Assembly: GCA_028551475.1 (NCBI GenBank) | Contig: CM052356.1 | Location: 30,717,884-30,781,883, forward strand | Source of the DNA: Casuarina equisetifolia | Taxonomy: Eukaryota; Streptophyta; Magnoliopsida; Fagales; Casuarinaceae | Direction of reading: 5' to 3' | DNA length: 64,000 nt | Notes under the pieces: generated by a model | What the model was told of the DNA's origin: nothing | Databases searched by the model: none | The model's input: the letters and a program-made list of their open reading frames with translations, nothing else | Shown: positions 49,901-61,600 of the stretch, in pieces | Layout: the number at the start of each line of letters is the position of its first letter | Numbering within the stretch: the first letter of the stretch is position 1 | Program-made: the position numbers and the translations under genes

Positions 49901-52900
49901 AGTTTATTTGCTACCTGTCCCCCCAAAAAATATGGAAAAGATGTACTATTAGGGCAGATAACACGCAAGTAGGATTTTTGCATCCTCAGAAGAGTACAAA
50001 TGCCTCATCTCAACCAACTGAAGGAGGCTAATATGGTACAAAGTTAAATACCAGCCGAATTGCTCTAGCTCGGATCTCATCTTGTGGATGAAGAGCACAC
50101 TGCCAGAAGAAATAAATACGTCAGTAGAATATCTGTAAAATTCTTCTGCATAAACATGAACACAAACACATGCTCACACTGATGGCTGGACAGCACTCTG
50201 GGCTACATCATATTAATCGTGGAAAAAATGCAGAGGACACTGGAAATTCTCTATATTGGTGATCCTAAAGACCAAAGTATTAAAAATTTTGATACCTAAT
50301 CATTTAGGTAGAAAGGGAAGTATAAAACATAGCAAAACAAGTCCTTTATACGCATCTCACTTTCTCCAACAAGACCACTGCACTGACAAATAATCAGCAC
50401 AATACCCATGAGTAACATAAAAAGCTATGCATATTTCAACATGGCGAAAATCTTTCTAAATACTGAGTTAAAGCTCTTTGAAAGAATCTTTTCACATTTT
50501 TATTGAAAACAAAGAGAAGTTAATTCTTAGCCATCTGCCACCCACACCAAATAAATAAATAAATAAAAGGATAAGCTAATGCTTGTACAGAATGTAACCA
50601 TATCTGGATACAAGTCAGAAATTTACTTGTTCCTTCTTTTCTACTGTATAATGGTAATAAACTATAAAGCAGGAAATAAAGTGAGGGTGCAGCTTAGAAT
50701 TGGAATTTTGACTGGGGGAAAAAAAAACAATGCTATGGGTATCATCACTCTCAACCTCAATGAAGGCAGAAGTTAATCCATGCCTTTCGTACAATCCTCT
50801 TGAGACTTGACCAGGAAGCTAAGAAAGCACATTCAATATTTAACACCAGAGAAAATTTTATTTGACCACACTATTTTCACCTTGTCAGTGTTTGAAATGG
50901 TAGAATGAGATTATTACTTATTGATACTAGAAAGTCAACATAAAAAAAAATCTGACATTTTAAGCTGTACATAGAATCTTACATCATTCACCTGAATGGA
51001 ATGCCTCCCAATATGATTAAATAAGTCACCATTCAGCATTCAGAGTTTAATTCCCATTCCTCAGCTTTGGTAAAGATATAAAGCATTTGGTGCAGATGCT
51101 AACTATTTTGCAATCTGACAGTCTGGCCAGAAAAAGGTGAATCTATTCTACGCTTTACATAATTAGATGGTCCTGAAAACTGGTTTTCAACTACATGATA
51201 ACTTACTCCACCAAATTGTACCAAAAGAGAAAAATAAAAGCTTTTCTTGAAGGTCTCCTCATCCAAATAACATCCAATATCTTTGACAGGAGAACATCAA
51301 ACAATAACAGAAAATTAAATGCTTTAAGATGCTTATGTCCAGTTACCTTCAAAGCTATATCCAAGCAGGCTTGCCGATTAAGTGGACGTCCCAAAATCAA
51401 AATCCAGACAGCACCAAGGCCTTGAGTAACACGCTCAACATCGCGTACATCTTTTCCGAGGTGGTCAGTAACATCAGCATAGCAGAGTTCATCTAATAAT
51501 TTCAAGGCTGAGTCAGGCAAAAGGGGAACTTCACCAAAAAGCCTGCTAAAAGATTTGTCTGAAGCAGGAAAGGAGTCCAGCAAAGACTTGGCCTACATTG
51601 AGAGAGAATAAGAAGGCTCATTAGAATGCACATGAAAAGAACAACAGTATATTGAGAATAAGAGGATAAGAGGATAAAAGTAATGCTGAACCAGCTAAAA
51701 AGGTATCTACCACTGCCAAGAGGAGCTTTTCATACACGACAGCAGCAACTGAAGAGTTCTCAGCAGAGTCCAAGACCATGAGTGCATGTAGATGATACAA
51801 CACGTGTAACACAAGCTCATGCCCCTGGAAATTAGTTCCTCATGTTAAGTTTTGTTGAAAACGTAATTACAGAGTAGACAAACATAAAGTTCAAAATATG
51901 CTCAGGCTTTTCCACTAAACTATTTTGTTCACACCATGAGCTCATTGCCTAGAAAATCAAACTCAGAGGAAAATCCATAAGTCCAAAACAATTAAAGTAC
52001 ATAAAGTAAAACAGAGCAAGATGAATAGCACCGAGACTCAGGGTGCATCAAACACAAGGCACGTGTAGAAAAGCAAAACTTTAAAAGATACAGTTCAGAT
52101 AACTCTATGGTTGAAGCCAAGCAACGGATAATAGTACTTGTAAAGCAACTCACACCAGGACCTTGGTAAGTACCTAATGCACTGAGACGTAATAAGTAAA
52201 GGGTTAAGAAAAAATGAACGTTAGGCTTATTACAATCATCCAACTAATAAGAAGACCCAGGCGGCGGAGAACTGTGACTGTCAAATCAAGCTTGTTTCTT
52301 AATCAGGCCATGAGCTTTGTTCCATCAATCATAAATCACCTATCTTTGTATCCAAAATCTGCCTAATGTTGTTATATACATCTAACAACAATTACTCACA
52401 GAAAAACTTCAAACAGTCATCCAGGCTAAGCAAACATAAAGAGAACCTGAGAACTTCAAAATGGAGATACCTTCTGCCATTGGTATTGCACTGCAACGTG
52501 ATTTTTCAGCATCATAACAACATCGTCATTGGTACCAATCTGTGAAAGAAACGATGTTACAGCCAATAATTCTCCATGGATATCACATGAATGAAGGTTG
52601 AACTATTCTAAACAATATAAAGCTCCATATATTGTTTAACTAGTTAAATATAATTTTTCACTACATGCTGAACAATGCCTTCACAGAGCATTTCAAGTGC
52701 AATTGACTAACCAAAAGTCAATTGGAACCAAAGAATCAGAAGACATATGACACGCTGGTTTAACCTGCAACATCCAGAACCACTTCTATCTAGATCGTAC
52801 TTCCAAATATAAAACAGAATTTACAAACTCAGCAAGATAGTCTCTTCAACAGGAATTTCCACCAATTACATTATGACACCCTGTACTTGAGTGCTAGCAT

Positions 52901-55428
52901 TGCTCGCCTCTTTCAATTTCATTAATTCCCACTGTCACATCCCACAGTGAGAAGGGTGTTTAAAACTCCATTGAACTCATTTACAACTTATATCTCCCAC
53001 AGTGATAGAAATTGTCAGTTCTGAGAAGTTTGTCACTGTCTAGAGTACTCAAATACCAAGTGAAAGTGGATAGAGTTACAACAAACACAAAGTATGTATG
53101 CCTGTTTTGTTATAGTGCTGAGTTTCTCTATGTATAGAAGGATATTTATTAAGCCATAATTCTTCTAGATCTTCTATGCCATTCTCAGATACCAATTATG
53201 AGCACACAAGCTGTAGCATTTCCCACTGTTTACTTGGTTGACCATTTGGAACAAAAGAGATATCTATTTGCATTAAAAAATAAGACAATAACCTACCTGC
53301 GCAACCAATCGAGCAAGTAATGCCATTTGCATGTGATTACACCCAGTCCCACATGACTGCTTGCACGATTCCATAATCTGCTCAATTGCCAATTTTCTCA
53401 CACTCCTTTCTTGCTCTTCGGTCAGCTCTACATATGATGGAAGCACAGGTAAATCCTGACAAGTGTCTTCACATGCAGATGCATTTGATGCAGTTGGAGA
53501 ATACTGATCAGATTCTAGAAAAGACATAATATCAGCCCCATTGTCCACTACAACATCTGAATCCTTCAGTGCAACCAATTCCTCATCAGCCTTGATAACA
53601 GGAGAAGATGCAGGATCTGAAGGAGTAACCTCCGTTACCAGGTTAATTTCCTCAGTTCTATCCAGAACCTCCTTCTTGGGAGTTAGCTCAAGGCCAGAAA
53701 CCAATGGACTTCCTAAAATCTTATCTTCATTTTTGATCTTGGACATGAGAGATGCAGAAGGGTTTTCCATGCTGGTTGCAACAGGAAGTGAGATGGGTTT
53801 GCTAAGAGAAATATTAGTGTCAAACTCAGATTGCACAGCTCCACTCTCCTCAGCAACAGGGACAGAAGGTAAGCCAACTGGGGCTATTCCGCGTCGGGGA
53901 TCTAGACGACGGGGATCCTGGAAAAGTTACAAGGAGCCCATTTTAACGTATCTAAAAGTTTCAAATTTGCCAAATAGGGTTAAAACAAATTCAATAGTTG
54001 CAACAGGCACATAAACACAAATAGACACTAAAAGCTGATGAAGTTTACCCTGCGCACGTCACGCTTAGAATCAGCAGGTAGATTATTAACTGGAGGTGTA
54101 TCAGACATTTGCACACTGACATCTGGAGATTCCTCAAAATTAGTTGGGGCAGAGACTGGAACAACCTGGGCTGAGCTACTTACAAGACCACTTTGTTGGT
54201 TTGCTGACAAGTTCCCAAGCCTTGTTAAAGGTGGCGGTGCCTTTGGCAAGTGTCTCATATTTGTTATGACAATATCAGCCAACAGATCAGGATGGATTTT
54301 TGAAATAAGGATTTCAAGAGATTCAGCACCTCTTTCCCCTTCAGCGAGCAAAGCACCAATCATAGCAATCATTTGTTCCACAGGAGTCAATTGACCATGC
54401 AATACAGGAGACACTCCATTAAGAGGAGAAAAGTCCTGCCCAGCATCATTTGGTCGAACAGGCAAAGCAGGCTGGGCCTCAGGACCATAATGGATTCGCT
54501 TGGAAGCCACCTCATGACCATTAGCTGGCTCGTCATTATCCACAGGCAAAGTCCTTTTTCTTAACAGATCACCTGATACAGGCAGCTGGTTTGCTAATTG
54601 ATCGTCCTAAAATAAGTACAAAAACCAGTGAGTTAATTTCCAATGAATAAGATATCAAGACAATCTATACAGAGTGACTCTGCAACTACCTTGACCAACC
54701 GAGCATCACGGGGAGCACGCTCATTGTTTTTAATTATTCTATCAACTTGCCGGATAACCTGATCAGCAGCGTCCCCAGCATTCATAGCACGGAGAGCCCT
54801 AAGCAATCTATCTCTTGACTGAAAATAAAGAGAGAAAACTTGTCAGGCAAAACTAGTTCAACAACAGGGGGAAAAAAAATTGTGAACTTCTGCATTCTAT
54901 TGAAAAAACATTATGGACCTCAGAATTTCTTTCTTTTACTAGCATGTCATGTCAACAGGAGTACTAGAAATGTAATTTTCCGTCACTCTTTTTACCATTT
55001 GGAGCTTCTTGCCACTAGCCAAATGCATATTAGCTATTTAGACGAATGAAAAGTTCCACCACTAAATAAAAGACCAGATACAAAAAGAGAAAATTATGAA
55101 TTTAATTTTAGTGCAGTATATTCTACCCTTCTGTCAGCTTATTGATAGGATAAGTTCTACAAGTAGAAATACAGGGAACAATCTAGAATCTCAAGTCTCT
55201 TAAAGACACGCCATAAGTATTCTAGTAGCTTATGAAAAAAAAAAAACTGAAAATTAAAGGCTATAATCAGTAATAGAAGCTATGTCAATATTTTCATGAA
55301 CAGTAACAAGATACAAAATTTATTGCTAAATTAGTTACTCTGAATTGCACGCTCAGGATAATTCAGTTCATAACCATCCCCAAATGAGTAGGGGCAGAAA
55401 CTGCAATCTAAAGAACTTATGCAAAGGG

Positions 55429-55466
<38 letters not shown>

Positions 55467-55651
55467 ACTACTTTACCTCTATGATGGCAGGATTAATACA
55501 CCTTAGGAATCCCAGAAACGCAGTTCTTAATGAATATTGGATACTAGCAGCATGACATCCTTTGACTGTCTCAAAGTTTAGGTCAAAATCAAGCAGAGCA
55601 GAAAGAACTGTACCGTAGTGAACTGGCCTCTTCCTCGCTATGGCTGCAAGA
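43933..55651 (-). CDS. ESP4: Symplekin / ESP4-like mRNA 3'-end processing scaffold, C-terminal 1,083 residues (5' end outside the window)
   Basis: 22 exons on minus, all GT-AG: 55651-55477, 54818-54690, 54606-54049, 53917-53297, 52539-52471, 51824-51711, 51592-51347, 50099-50052, 49914-49768, 49458-49294, 49196-49134, 48203-48093, 47978-47895, 47807-47760, 47452-47378, 46951-46856, 45811-45731, 45655-45584, 45036-44992, 44862-44779, 44690-44587, 44050-43933. The first base completes a codon begun upstream. Family peptides: SRDRLLRALRAMNAGDAADQ, LTPVEQMIAMIGALLAEGER, DPRRLDPRRG, and the symplekin C-terminal domain from about exon 15 (FPQLVDLPIDKFQMALAHIL; LTPVEVLVAIHRIVPEKGGP; VDETPLPLLFMRTVIQAIDA; VWRMPKLWVGF). 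Symplekin scaffolds the cleavage and polyadenylation complex in the nucleus. Arabidopsis ESP4 limits read-through transcripts that feed silencing. The N-terminal HEAT part, about 350-400 residues, is missing. Confidence 0.95.
49086..49103. repeat. Poly-A run in a symplekin intron
   Basis: About 18 A on plus (T on the transcribed strand), some 30 bases downstream of exon 49196-49134. Confidence 0.85.
55433..55463. repeat. GA/TC microsatellite directly after a symplekin splice donor
   Basis: About 15 GA units on plus. On the transcribed strand this is a (TC)n tract starting 13 bases after the donor of the exon ending at 55477. Pyrimidine tracts so close to a donor can bind splicing factors such as PTB-like proteins; that is inference. 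Confidence 0.9.
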
Positions 55652-58600
55652 CTGGCAAAACAAGCAAATAGAGTTTTAGATTTATAAACAGATTAACAAA
55701 TAAAAATGTATCCAATACTAAGAGTGGCAGAAGGAAAAAAAAGTGCAACCAAGATTTCCAGCAAAATTAAGGTCAAGGGTTAAATGATAAAAGAAACTAC
55801 TGCAAGAGAGACAAGAATACATGTGTGTATGCATTCAAAGAAAAAACAAGTGGTATAGTGCACACAACCACACACCAAGTTGCAACTCACAAAACAAAGG
55901 AAAAAACAACAAACCATATCCAATTCAAGCTACTGGAGATGAAAATCACTTCTCAATATGCATGAAATCAATGTGTGCTCACGCACATTTGCAGACTAGA
56001 ACTTAAAAATGAAAAAACAGAACCTAAGAAACTGTTAAAGAAAAAATGAAGTGTCACCTCAGATTACTGAATGAATATCAAAGGATCAGCTATCTGAAGT
56101 TCACCTAGCAGTACTTTTCAAGGACCTCTAAAGTGAATTTAAATACGATTTGATTCAGAAATAAAATTCACTGAGGAGGTCAGGTAATCTGTGAACTCCA
56201 GGCTTCTGAATTGGGACAAAAGCCAAAAGTTTGAGACACTAAGACACTTTCTTAGCATACATCTCATAGTATGTTGAATTGTTATGCTATTTAGGATGGT
56301 AACATGGATACAGCATCCAACAGGGCAACACGAGATGAAGTGAGACACAAGCGGCAGACACGTAAAGAGTACTGACAACAGGAAAATAAGCTACATTATG
56401 CGTGCCCTTGTTACAACAAGCAATTCTGCTTATTTATCTTTTCTCAGGCAACCGATGACTGTAAAAAGTCACTTAACCCTTATCAGGATCAGATACTGAC
56501 CGCTATCTCACTGCTGATGTTTTAAGATAAAAAATCATCAAATGGAATTTGAAAAGACCATGTACCCAAAAAGTTTCAAGAAGATAAAGCACTAATGTCC
56601 ACATAGAGTACATAGTTTATGGAGCAAAAATTAACAAGGTCGTGTACCTTGCAAGACAAGAGTGTACTACACTATAAATTTATGAGTGGGAGAGAGACAG
56701 TAATGGACACAAAGGCTTCAGGATAGCTCGGTGAATCTTGAAGAAAGACACCATAGTTCCCAAAAATTATTAAATTGCGAGGAAGCAAAAATCTTAACAG
56801 TAACAAAGTTGCTCCAGCAAAGTCCAAAATTGGTAGATCATTGAGTTTTAACAAAATTTAAGGTTTGACAATGTGCTAGAAATCATGAAACAAAAGAAGC
56901 ACTATTAGCGCAACTGATCTTTACACATTGTATCAGCGGTTGTACACTCTAACAGACTTTGTAAATTTTCCTTATTGTTACTTACAAGCAAAGAAGAAGA
57001 AAGAAAGAAAAAAGGCAGAATAAGATTATGCTTTTCTCTCTTCTTGCTTATTAGTAATGATTTTTTTCCCCTATCTTTCTGGTCAATCTAGTATGTTCCT
57101 AAGTTGTATCAGAAACACGAGTTTATTTGTTTGTTTTGTTCTATTCCTCACTATCTTAGTTACATAGAAACTCAGGCTCAAATGTCAGGACATAGGTTTA
57201 TGCATCACCTTGCAAAGTAAAATGAATTCCACAAAAATCATACATGAAATACCAAAAAAAAAAAAAAGGGTTTCATAACCCTTATACGACTCCAGAAACC
57301 AAAGTAGATGTAAAGTAAAGAAAGGATGAGAAACAAAGTTTGACGTGCAAGTTGCAGTAGCACATCAAGTAGGGAGCAAATTAATTACAGAATCCCACGA
57401 CACCTATGAAAAGGTCATTTTATTAGAGAAGAGTACTTGAGTTAAATAGCAGTAAAAAAAAGGTTGTACAGAACCTCACGAACAAAGACAAACTAAAAGA
57501 GTGACAACCCACCACATAGCCCTTAACAACCAAACTTTTGATTAATAGTCAGTCATAACGAAGAAAATCATTGTGTGGTATAATATGGATCCCCACACAG
57601 GCAGTGGCAAGTTCCTTTACCAAATTGCCAAACCAACCATTGTCCTAAAAACCATCCTTTTATCACAAAGAACAATCACCAACCAAAGCTTGCTGAACGA
57701 GGCCAAAGCCAAAGTTTGAGCTCAGATTTTGCTAAACTATGTAGCTAATAGTTGTGATCTGAAGTTATTTCAGTTGCCAAACATTTCTCCCCTAGAAAGA
57801 AACTTTTCGTTAAGGATGATGCCATTTCTAAACACTAGCACCCAAAGGACTTAGTATAAGGATTTAACCTCTTCCTCATGCACCTAGGTTAATGCCTCAC
57901 AGACAGATTTAACTCTTGTCAAAAAGCATTCAAGACACTTTTGAAGTTCCAACTCATTCTTGAACAACTGTCAAAGACCTATCTAAAATAGAATAAGAAA
58001 CCAATGAGAGATTGGAGTAATATACAGCAACTACAAATCATTTAAGTATTTTATTTTTCAGTGAAAATATATAAGGAGCCACTAGGCACTAATTATATAC
58101 AACCGAATATTTCACCAATATTTAAAGCACAAGGGGTGAAAATGAAAGAAACAAAATCACTGCCTCACAAAAAGCTTGTGGTTATGAGCTTATGGAATAG
58201 ACTAATCTTCGCTCCAACTAAAAAGAAAAGCCTATCATCACCATTGCCATTCTTATTGCGACTCCCACTGCCACCACCTTCAACTTGTCACCAGATCAAC
58301 ACTAACATGGCTGCCACCACCTCTCCTAGTAACTCTCAATACCCTTTCCTAACACCCCAAACTTTTCAACTTGACTCCAAATTCAATTTCAAGAAATGAA
58401 AAGAGAGAGAGTTTTAATTGTGGGTAGATTTTCAAAGTTTTAGACTTATAGATCCAGTTCTCCAAACAAAGCATCTGTCAGAGCTTCTAAAGATCTACAT
58501 TCCAATTCCTGCACTGAAAAGAATCTACCCTAATACACTAAGTAGAGAACAAGCCACAATAAACTGTATATGACGTGTTCTGGAAGAATTTCCTCCATAT

Positions 58601-61600
58601 GGGGGACAGAGGAACCGGGAAAAGAATAATTTAATACTGGAGATAGAGAAACCGGCAAGACAGCCATAGTCACGCGAAGGACTTCCGATCACTAGGAGTA
58701 AGTAAATTAAGTTTTAAGCTGTTAAAGGTCAAAAAGCACCTTGTGTGGTGAGGTAGTCACTAATTTAATACAAAAGACAACATTGGATTACATGATTGTG
58801 TAACTAAAACAGAAGATACTCTATCTACATTACCACTTCAATAATTCTACAAAAGCATGTTTGTTAAAATAATTTGTATACCACGCATAGCACACTACAA
58901 ACATTTGCAATGATCCTCTACATACAAGTGCCGCCTTATAACAAATGCCTCCCGAATTACAACTGATGCTAAGCCGCACAGTTTGTCTAGGAGATGCATC
59001 ACGAAGACATGAAAAGGATTATAATAGATGCTAATAATATTAGTTTTTCCTTTTTTACATAAACATTTTTAACCTTCTCAATGGCAACCAGCGAGGCAAA
59101 GAGTCCATGAGGATGTAGTAACAAATATTTACGTGCTTAACAATAAAATTTCTTTTACTAAGTACTGTCAAGCTGGGGTGCTGAATATTTTCACAACCAT
59201 AAACTTCCTAACTATTCCATTGGCATCAACCAAGATATTAGGAAGCCACGATTGTCTTCACAGATCCATGTCAACAACTTCACATATGTCACCCAACAAG
59301 AACCTTTGGACCAGTCCAAGAAATGTCTTCAATGCTAACTTAATCTCAAAGAGCTGAAATTCCAATTTGTTTCTACATGTAAGAAATGATTCAGAGAACA
59401 CCTATAACTTCTCCCTTGCCAAAACATCACTTCTTGGGAAGGTCCAGCCCTCAATAGCACAATGGTAATCTCAAATGAGCTATACACCCTTGCTTCTTTG
59501 TAAAGAGATTAATGACTGATTTGCATTCTTGAGATTAACAAGAAGACAAAAGGAACTGCCGAGTTCCCATCTCAAATTTATTCAATACCCCTGTACTGGA
59601 GCACCATTCTTAAAGGTAAAGAAGCAGACCCCCAACTACTTTATTATAGTTCTTAGTTAAAAAAATAAAAATAAAATAAAAAAATGATCAAATGAAACAA
59701 TTATTTGAAGCTCTAAGGGTCACATCACTTCACTTGGAAGGCAGGCTTTTTGGTGACAGTTACTCCACCTACAAAACACATTTTACCCTAACAAATATGG
59801 AAGATAGAAAACACTATGGCTAATCCAAATACAGCAATGTAATGCCTTTGTAAACTCCTTATCCATGTAGTGCACCAAGAACAAAACATAAAATGACAAC
59901 CAGTGTAGCCAATTCGTCTCTCATAGTGACATGGAACTTTGCCACAACAAAGACAACTTTCCTTGCAACTACAACCATGGCAACTTCATATTTATGCATC
60001 TACTCCATCACAAGCTGCCAGCGACTTGAATCTAGGAACAAGACCAGCTCAACTTGAAATCCACCGTTGACTCAATGCATTACTAAAGAATATCTCTCAT
60101 ATTCCAGGGATCATCCCAAGTTCACAACACCAGCAGTCTCCAGTACTTCTCTGTTCTTCAACTTCTTCATAAGACCACAAACTTGATGTTGCATTCTGCT
60201 TCACCAAAAAATTAGATCTATGAAGAAGAACCACCGACTCTAGATTGACACATAAATGCTCCATAAAATCTTTCCCACATTGTCCTTAGAATGACTGATC
60301 ACTTCTGCGTCTATGATCCTTTTTATCATAAAACTTCACCACCTTTCTTTATTAAATCATTCCTCAACATCATAATTATACACACCACGACAAAGCTCAC
60401 TCAAACTATTGAAAAGAGTATTGCACACCTATACATTGGCGTGTCTTCTACAACCAAATCTGTCAAGAAATGGAAAGTAAAAATGGGTCAAGAAATTGCC
60501 CATCAATGATTGTCAATGATCCAAATCGAAATTAAATTTCGGTATTACAGGTTTATCAATCACAATTAGGCTCATCATCTTTCTCCGGATGATCTCAGTA
60601 TATCTCAGCAGATGCAACACATCCAGTGGGCAAAAAAAGCACTATCAAACAAGCAAGCATACCATTAAACATACTACATTGGGAAGCCATACATTATTAC
60701 TAGAAGAAAAGAAACTATTAGTGCCACTGAGTTGACAATAATACTTCTTTCAGCAACCAAGATTTTTAATCCATCAATTTCCAAACAAAATTCCTTCACT
60801 TCTGCTTAAAATAAAATAATAAAATAATAAAATAAAAAGTAAAAAGAATATGCTTCCATTTACAAACAAGACCATCCCAATATGTATCACAGTGTAGCAA
60901 CTAAAGGCTAACAAAGAAAATCAGATGATGATAAGAATTACTGACCATAACACAACACCAATAATAGTATAAATTTATATAAAAACAAAAAATTACAGAA
61001 CAACAGTGCCTTGGCATGACTAGAAAAATAAACAGGGAAATTAGCCAACTGAATTGAACAAAAAGGAGGCAGCTTAAAGGCAGCAGGCAAGACCTGATTT
61101 GCAAAAGACAACTAAGAGAAAGTACAGCTAAAAGGATAACTATAAAAAGTAAACTTTCAATCCAGTCATAATGAAATCATTTGTAATTGTTACATAACCC
61201 AACCAACCAGGCCTTTCACTCATCTCATGATGCCTTTTGTGAATGAGAATTCAAATATCCAATCCATGGGCGAAAACCAACTCAATACAATATTTAACTC
61301 CAACCAAGAAAAAGAAACACCACAGAAGTACAACCACGCACTTTCAAACACATCATGGCTTTTCAGGTACTAATAGATGTGGTGAATTTGGAGTGAATGA
61401 GCTGCACTTTCAAACTTAACATAGCTTTATAGGCAGTTTCAGCAGGCATGTGAGGGCAATTTTAAACTTCCAAAATTTCAATCATTTCAAACATCCTTGG
61501 AAAAGGCATTCTATTGGTAATTAAACAACTTGTATTTGTTTGCTACTTAAAAAATCTTGAGCTTTACAATGTTTAAATGTTTCTTAGTCATCAATTTCTG

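Noticed and set aside
58061-58399. 112-residue plus-strand frame in the long symplekin intron, with a Pro/Leu-rich part
   Set aside because: Its composition follows a CCACC/TCTCC-rich tract, with no domain and no consistent frame beyond it.
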